Shown: in pieces, positions 14,057-16,055 of the stretch
How the letters are laid out: each line of letters opens with the position of its first letter
How positions within the stretch are numbered: the stretch's first letter is position 1
DNA from: Actinomycetes bacterium
Lineage (GTDB): Bacteria; Actinomycetota; Acidimicrobiia; Acidimicrobiales; Microtrichaceae
Assembly (NCBI GenBank): GCA_023434535.1
Contig: JAEYSR010000081.1
Span: 1 to 16,055 of the forward strand
Direction of reading: 5' to 3'
DNA: 16,055 bases
Notes under the pieces: generated by a model
Databases searched by the model: none
Told to the model about the DNA's origin: nothing
Seen by the model: only the letters and a program-made list of their open reading frames with translations
Position numbers and translations under genes: made by a program

Positions 14057-14398
14057 ATGGCGCCTGAGTCCGACCTGCCGATCACCGGTCTCGATGTCGT
14101 CCGCTTCCTCACCGAGCTCGGGGCTCTGGCCGGGGCGACCGTCGCCGGCGCGTCCGTCTCCTGGCCGCTCGCGTTCGCGGCACCCGTTGCGTTCGCCGGC
14201 CTGTGGGGATGGCTGGTCGCCCCCAAGTCATCCCGTCGGCTCGACGACCCCGCGCGGCTCGTCGTGGAGGTCGCACTGTTCCTGGCCGTCGGAGGCTCGC
14301 TCCTCGCCTCCGGACACCCGTGGGCGGGAGCCGTCCTCGCGATCGCGGCGATCGGAGTCGCGATCCTGGAACGCCGACGGCCGAGCGCCGCCATCTGA
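14057..14398 (+). CDS. YrdB family protein (DUF2568) small membrane protein
   Basis: A 113-residue protein with four hydrophobic segments (about 15-33, 35-54, 66-85 and 87-104). It fits YrdB/DUF2568: RFLTELGALAGATVAGASVSWPLAFAAPVAF, then the hallmark WLVAPKSSRRLDDPARLVVEVALF and the ASGHPWAGAVLAIAA ending. The function is unknown; the family is a small integral membrane protein. ATG 14057 is used; the adjacent GTG 14054 is an equal choice. No Shine-Dalgarno is visible, and a CAGACT 7 nt before the ATG (one mismatch to TANNNT) could be a leaderless -10. It is divergent from the NERD gene with 105 bp between starts, and it ends 18 bp before an 18-bp perfect palindrome. Confidence 0.88.
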   Translation: MAPESDLPITGLDVVRFLTELGALAGATVAGASVSWPLAFAAPVAFAGLWGWLVAPKSSRRLDDPARLVVEVALFLAVGGSLLASGHPWAGAVLAIAAIGVAILERRRPSAAI

Positions 14399-14416
14399 CG
14401 CCGCGCTGACTGCGAG

Positions 14417-14434
14417 GTGTTTCCGCGGAAACAC
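14417..14434. promoter_or_regulatory. 18-bp perfect palindrome, parS/Noc-site-like or terminator
   Basis: GTGTTTCCGCGGAAACAC is a perfect palindrome between the convergent YrdB-family gene (stop 14398) and the Cys-containing gene (stop 14476). Its half-sites TGTTTC and GAAACA equal those of the ParB site parS, but the centre is CGCG in place of ACGT. The Noc-site centre is CCGG. In RNA, with one G-U pair, it can also fold into a 10-bp stem with a CGCG loop, so a bidirectional terminator is the simpler explanation. Confidence 0.65.
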
Positions 14435-14475
14435 TTCACGACACCAGGCAGCGCCGGCGCCCGCGGGTCAGGACA

Positions 14476-14913
14476 TCAGGCTGCGTGGAGACCGCGCACG
14501 AGGAGGGTGTCGCGGGTGATGCGCCGCTGATCGTTGTACGCCAGCCGGCCGAGCACCTGACCGGTCGGCAGGCCCTGGATCTCGTCGAGGTCCATCTCGG
14601 TGACCTCGTCGATGAAGTCGGCGACGTCGTCGTCGTCCATGGCGCCGGCCCAGCCGGTGTCGACCAGCGTCTCGTACAGGGCAGCGCGCCACTCCTCGCG
14701 GGTCATGTCCACCTCGACGACCATGGCGGTGGTGGTCGACCTGTGGGTCCGGAACCCGCCGAAGGCCCGGCCGCACCCGCAGCCCGATCCGTCGGGACGT
14801 TCCGAGTCGCACACGAACCCGTAGCGGGCGACGAGCTCACCCTCGGGGACGAAGCAGAAGTCGCCCAGCCGTTCGTCCTGGGAGACCGTTGTGGAGACGA
14901 GCACCTTGATCAT
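14476..14913 (-). CDS. Hypothetical protein with conserved DFCF and CGCG motifs
   Basis: A 145-residue, acidic, soluble protein. Residues 1-65 form a domain with a beta strand (IKVLVSTTVSQD), DFCFVPEGELVARYGFVC and a Cys cluster CGCGRAFGGF; cysteines are at 20, 35, 45 and 47, suggesting metal binding or disulfides. STTTAMVVEVDMTREEW follows. The second half is helical and acidic (MDDDDVADFIDEVTEMDLDEI) and ends with a polar GQVLGRLAYNDQR segment. I recall similar actinobacterial DFCF...EGELV proteins (possibly DUF7715), but I am not certain of the name, and no function is known to me. The ATG at 14913 has no good ribosome site. It lies 51 bp after the rhodanese gene on the same strand, with a hairpin between them. 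Confidence 0.82.
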   Translation of the reverse strand: MIKVLVSTTVSQDERLGDFCFVPEGELVARYGFVCDSERPDGSGCGCGRAFGGFRTHRSTTTAMVVEVDMTREEWRAALYETLVDTGWAGAMDDDDVADFIDEVTEMDLDEIQGLPTGQVLGRLAYNDQRRITRDTLLVRGLHAA

Positions 14914-14942
14914 GGGGACATGGTGCAGACGGGGTGTGACAG

Positions 14943-14959
14943 CGGCGGTCGCACCGCCG
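14943..14959 (-). terminator. Small hairpin between rhodanese and Cys-containing genes
   Basis: CGGCGGT (14943-14949) and ACCGCCG (14953-14959) form a perfect 7-bp stem with a 3-nt loop. It begins 5 bp after the rhodanese stop on the minus strand. It may terminate or attenuate transcription into the downstream gene. Confidence 0.4.
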
Positions 14960-14964
14960 GCCGC

Positions 14965-15399
14965 TCAGGCCGTGGGCCACCCGGCGGCGACCATGTCGTC
15001 CATGGCACCGCCGTCGTAGACGGTCAGGCCGGCATCCTGCATCTGCTTCGCCGCGGCCGCCGAGCGGTTGCCCGTCCGGCAGTACACGACGTAGGTGGCG
15101 TCGGGGTCCAGCGCGTCCACACCGGCCTGGAACCCGTCGGACTGGACACTCAGGAGCTGCGCGTCGCGGATGTGGCCGGCGTCGTACTCCTCTGGCGTGC
15201 GCACGTCGATGACGACCGCGCCGGCGTCGAGCGCGGCCTTGGCCGACTCCTCCCCCGCTGCCGGACCGGACGGCGTGTCTGAGACGGCTGTCGAGGTGGA
15301 CGCCGACGAGGTGTCGTCGTCGCTGCACGCGGCGAGCGGGAGGACCATCGCCGCCACGACGGCGGCGAGCAGGGGGAGTCGACGGTGGGACGTGCGCAT
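14965..15399 (-). CDS. Rhodanese-like domain lipoprotein
   Basis: A 144-residue exported protein. Residues 1-24 are a basic-hydrophobic signal ending in lipobox LAAC with Cys25 as lipid site, then a Ser/Thr/Asp linker to about residue 50. The single rhodanese domain (about 51-143) has VIDVRTPEEYDAGHI (63-77), the active-site loop CRTGNRS with catalytic Cys107, and the closing VYDGGAMDDMVAAGWP. It probably moves sulfane sulfur, or acts as a periplasm-side persulfide carrier, at the outer face of the membrane; the acceptor is unknown. The ATG follows AGGAGG, 9 nt upstream. The upstream region has an inverted repeat of C/G tracts (15432-15445) overlapping a -10-like TACGGT (minus strand 15428-15433). 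This hints at control by a persulfide- or copper-sensing CsoR/CstR-family repressor. Confidence 0.92.
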   Translation of the reverse strand: MRTSHRRLPLLAAVVAAMVLPLAACSDDDTSSASTSTAVSDTPSGPAAGEESAKAALDAGAVVIDVRTPEEYDAGHIRDAQLLSVQSDGFQAGVDALDPDATYVVYCRTGNRSAAAAKQMQDAGLTVYDGGAMDDMVAAGWPTA

Positions 15400-15431
15400 G
15401 CGGGAGACCTCCTGTGGGGCGCCACGAACCG

Positions 15432-15445
15432 TACCCCTCGGGGTA
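15432..15445. promoter_or_regulatory. TACCCC-TC-GGGGTA inverted repeat, CsoR/CstR-type operator candidate
   Basis: A 14-bp dyad with A/T-edged C and G tracts lies 33 bp upstream of the rhodanese ATG. This style of site is bound by the CsoR/RcnR/CstR family. On the minus strand it touches a TACGGT -10 candidate. No regulator gene is in the window. It could also be a weak terminator of the upstream acidic-protein gene. Confidence 0.45.
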
Positions 15446-15464
15446 TTCGGCCACGGATCGGGAC

Positions 15465-15743
15465 TCAGGGCTCCTCGAGCGCGTCGATCTCCGCCTCGAG
15501 CTCGTCCTCCTCGAGCTCGGCCTCCAGCTCCTCGACCAGCGGATCGGGGTTCTCACGCCGGACGCGCTCTTCGAGCGGCTCGTCGACCTCCTCCTCGGCG
15601 GCCGTCAGCCCGTACTCGTGCACGCCCACGGCCCGCATCGGCGGATCGTTGAGGTCGTGGGCGGGGTCGTCGTCGAAGACGTCCTCGTCGATGCGCAGCT
15701 CGTCCTCGTCCAGCGCCTCGGCCTGGTCCTGCTCGTCTCTCAT
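15465..15743 (-). CDS. Very acidic small protein, DUF5709-like
   Basis: A 92-residue protein with about 39 Asp/Glu residues, no signal and no membrane segment. The order matches what I recall of DUF5709: an acidic start (DEDELRIDEDVFDDDP), a central VGVHEYGLTAAEEEVDEPLEERVRRENPDP, then a Glu-rich tail (LVEELEAELEEDELEAEIDALEEP). The central GxTxxEEEx-x-EPLExRLxxExPD pattern is the best evidence. It is probably soluble and largely disordered; its function is unknown. The ATG at 15743 has TAGGA at about 7 nt as a ribosome site. It is upstream of the rhodanese gene on the same strand (65 bp apart), with an operator-like dyad between. Confidence 0.78.
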   Translation of the reverse strand: MRDEQDQAEALDEDELRIDEDVFDDDPAHDLNDPPMRAVGVHEYGLTAAEEEVDEPLEERVRRENPDPLVEELEAELEEDELEAEIDALEEP

Positions 15744-15800
15744 GTCGTATTCCTACCCCGCCAGCGGCGCTGGACGACGGCAGCGGCAGCACGCGTTCCG

Positions 15801-16055
15801 TCAGGCCCCGAGGCTCGCCCGGGCCAGCTGATCGGGCGACGCCCCGACGACGACCAGGACGCTCCGACCCGCCGGGGACACCACGTAGATCGCAGCCTGG
15901 CCGAAGCGCTGGGCCGCCTCGATGGCCGCCGGGCCCATGGGCATGGCGAAGCCGGGCTCGGACCAGCCCCCGTCGACCGACCGGCCGATCGACCGCAGCG
16001 GAGGTCGGAACTCGTCGAACAGCATCTCGTTGCGTCGCTCGTTGTCGTCAGGTGA
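15801..16055 (-). CDS. DUF3293 domain-containing protein, C-terminal part (N-terminus outside window)
   Basis: The frame is open from the window edge to TGA at 15801-15803, giving 84 residues. They follow DUF3293: SPDDNERRNEMLFDEF (an N..RN..L helix), then PLRSIGRSVDGGWSEPGFAMPM and AIEAAQRFGQAAIYVVSPAG. In this domain a conserved helix leads to a Gly-x-x-Pro/Glu-x-S/G-F segment and a R/FGQ-A strand. The function of DUF3293 is unknown. The beginning lies beyond base 16055; the internal ATG at 16025 is not the true start because the homologous N-R-R-N helix begins before it. Transcription is toward the acidic-protein gene, 57 bp away. Confidence 0.82.
   Translation of the reverse strand, partial: SPDDNERRNEMLFDEFRPPLRSIGRSVDGGWSEPGFAMPMGPAAIEAAQRFGQAAIYVVSPAGRSVLVVVGASPDQLARASLGA

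Noticed and set aside
15761..15773. CCAGC-GGC-GCTGG dyad between the DUF3293 and DUF5709-like genes
   Set aside because: A 5-bp stem with a 3-nt loop is expected by chance at this GC content.

Overview
The window is about 16 kb of very GC-rich DNA with strongly GC-biased third codon positions, tightly packed genes and frequent GTG starts. It encodes an ABC-2 exporter, a NERD-domain protein, and DUF4394, DUF6159, DUF2804, YrdB/DUF2568, DUF3293 and DUF5709-like proteins. This points to an actinomycete; my guess, which the sequence does not prove, is the class Acidimicrobiia. I see no rRNA, tRNA, CRISPR array, integrase or transposase, and base use is even throughout. It reads as ordinary chromosome, not a mobile island.

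Layout, left to right. 1-615 (-) is the N-terminal part of an uncharacterised protein cut by the window edge. Divergent from it is a branched-chain aminotransferase, ilvE (715-1839 +), followed by a convergent two-helix membrane protein (1885-2130 -). A DUF4394 exported protein (2352-3296 +) ends at a strong hairpin that also faces a second small membrane protein (3376-3687 -). Upstream of that is a short AbiEi-like protein (3782-4156 -), divergent from a phospholipase C/acid phosphatase-type phosphoesterase (4374-5864 +). A GC hairpin separates the phosphoesterase from a DrrAB-type ABC exporter operon (ATPase 6668-7582 -, permease 5901-6671 -, 4-nt overlap). A lipoprotein-like gene (7848-8468 +) ends in a 14-bp terminator stem.

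Four genes then run leftward: DUF2804 (10924-11973), a coiled-coil/TM protein with three 21-bp repeats (10489-10797), a DUF6159 membrane protein (9377-10309) and a nitroreductase (8553-9296). The DUF2804 gene is divergent from a GalM-like aldose 1-epimerase (12051-12911 +), whose 3' end overlaps a convergent NERD-domain gene (12872-13951 -) by 40 bp. The right end holds YrdB/DUF2568 (14057-14398 +), an 18-bp perfect palindrome, a Cys-containing protein (14476-14913 -), a rhodanese lipoprotein (14965-15399 -), an acidic DUF5709-like protein (15465-15743 -) and the C-terminal part of a DUF3293 protein (15801-16055 -).

Only the ABC exporter pair is clearly one functional unit. The rest look like independent housekeeping or accessory genes. 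I did not find a convincing new multi-gene system. The signals most worth following are regulatory: a parS/Noc-site-like palindrome at 14417-14434; a CsoR/CstR-style operator in front of the rhodanese gene at 15432-15445; and a compact divergent promoter at 11971-12054 with apparent leaderless starts and a tiny upstream ORF coupled to the epimerase start. The largest gap without a gene is 265 bp (7583-7847), so no gene-free stretch exceeds 300 bases.
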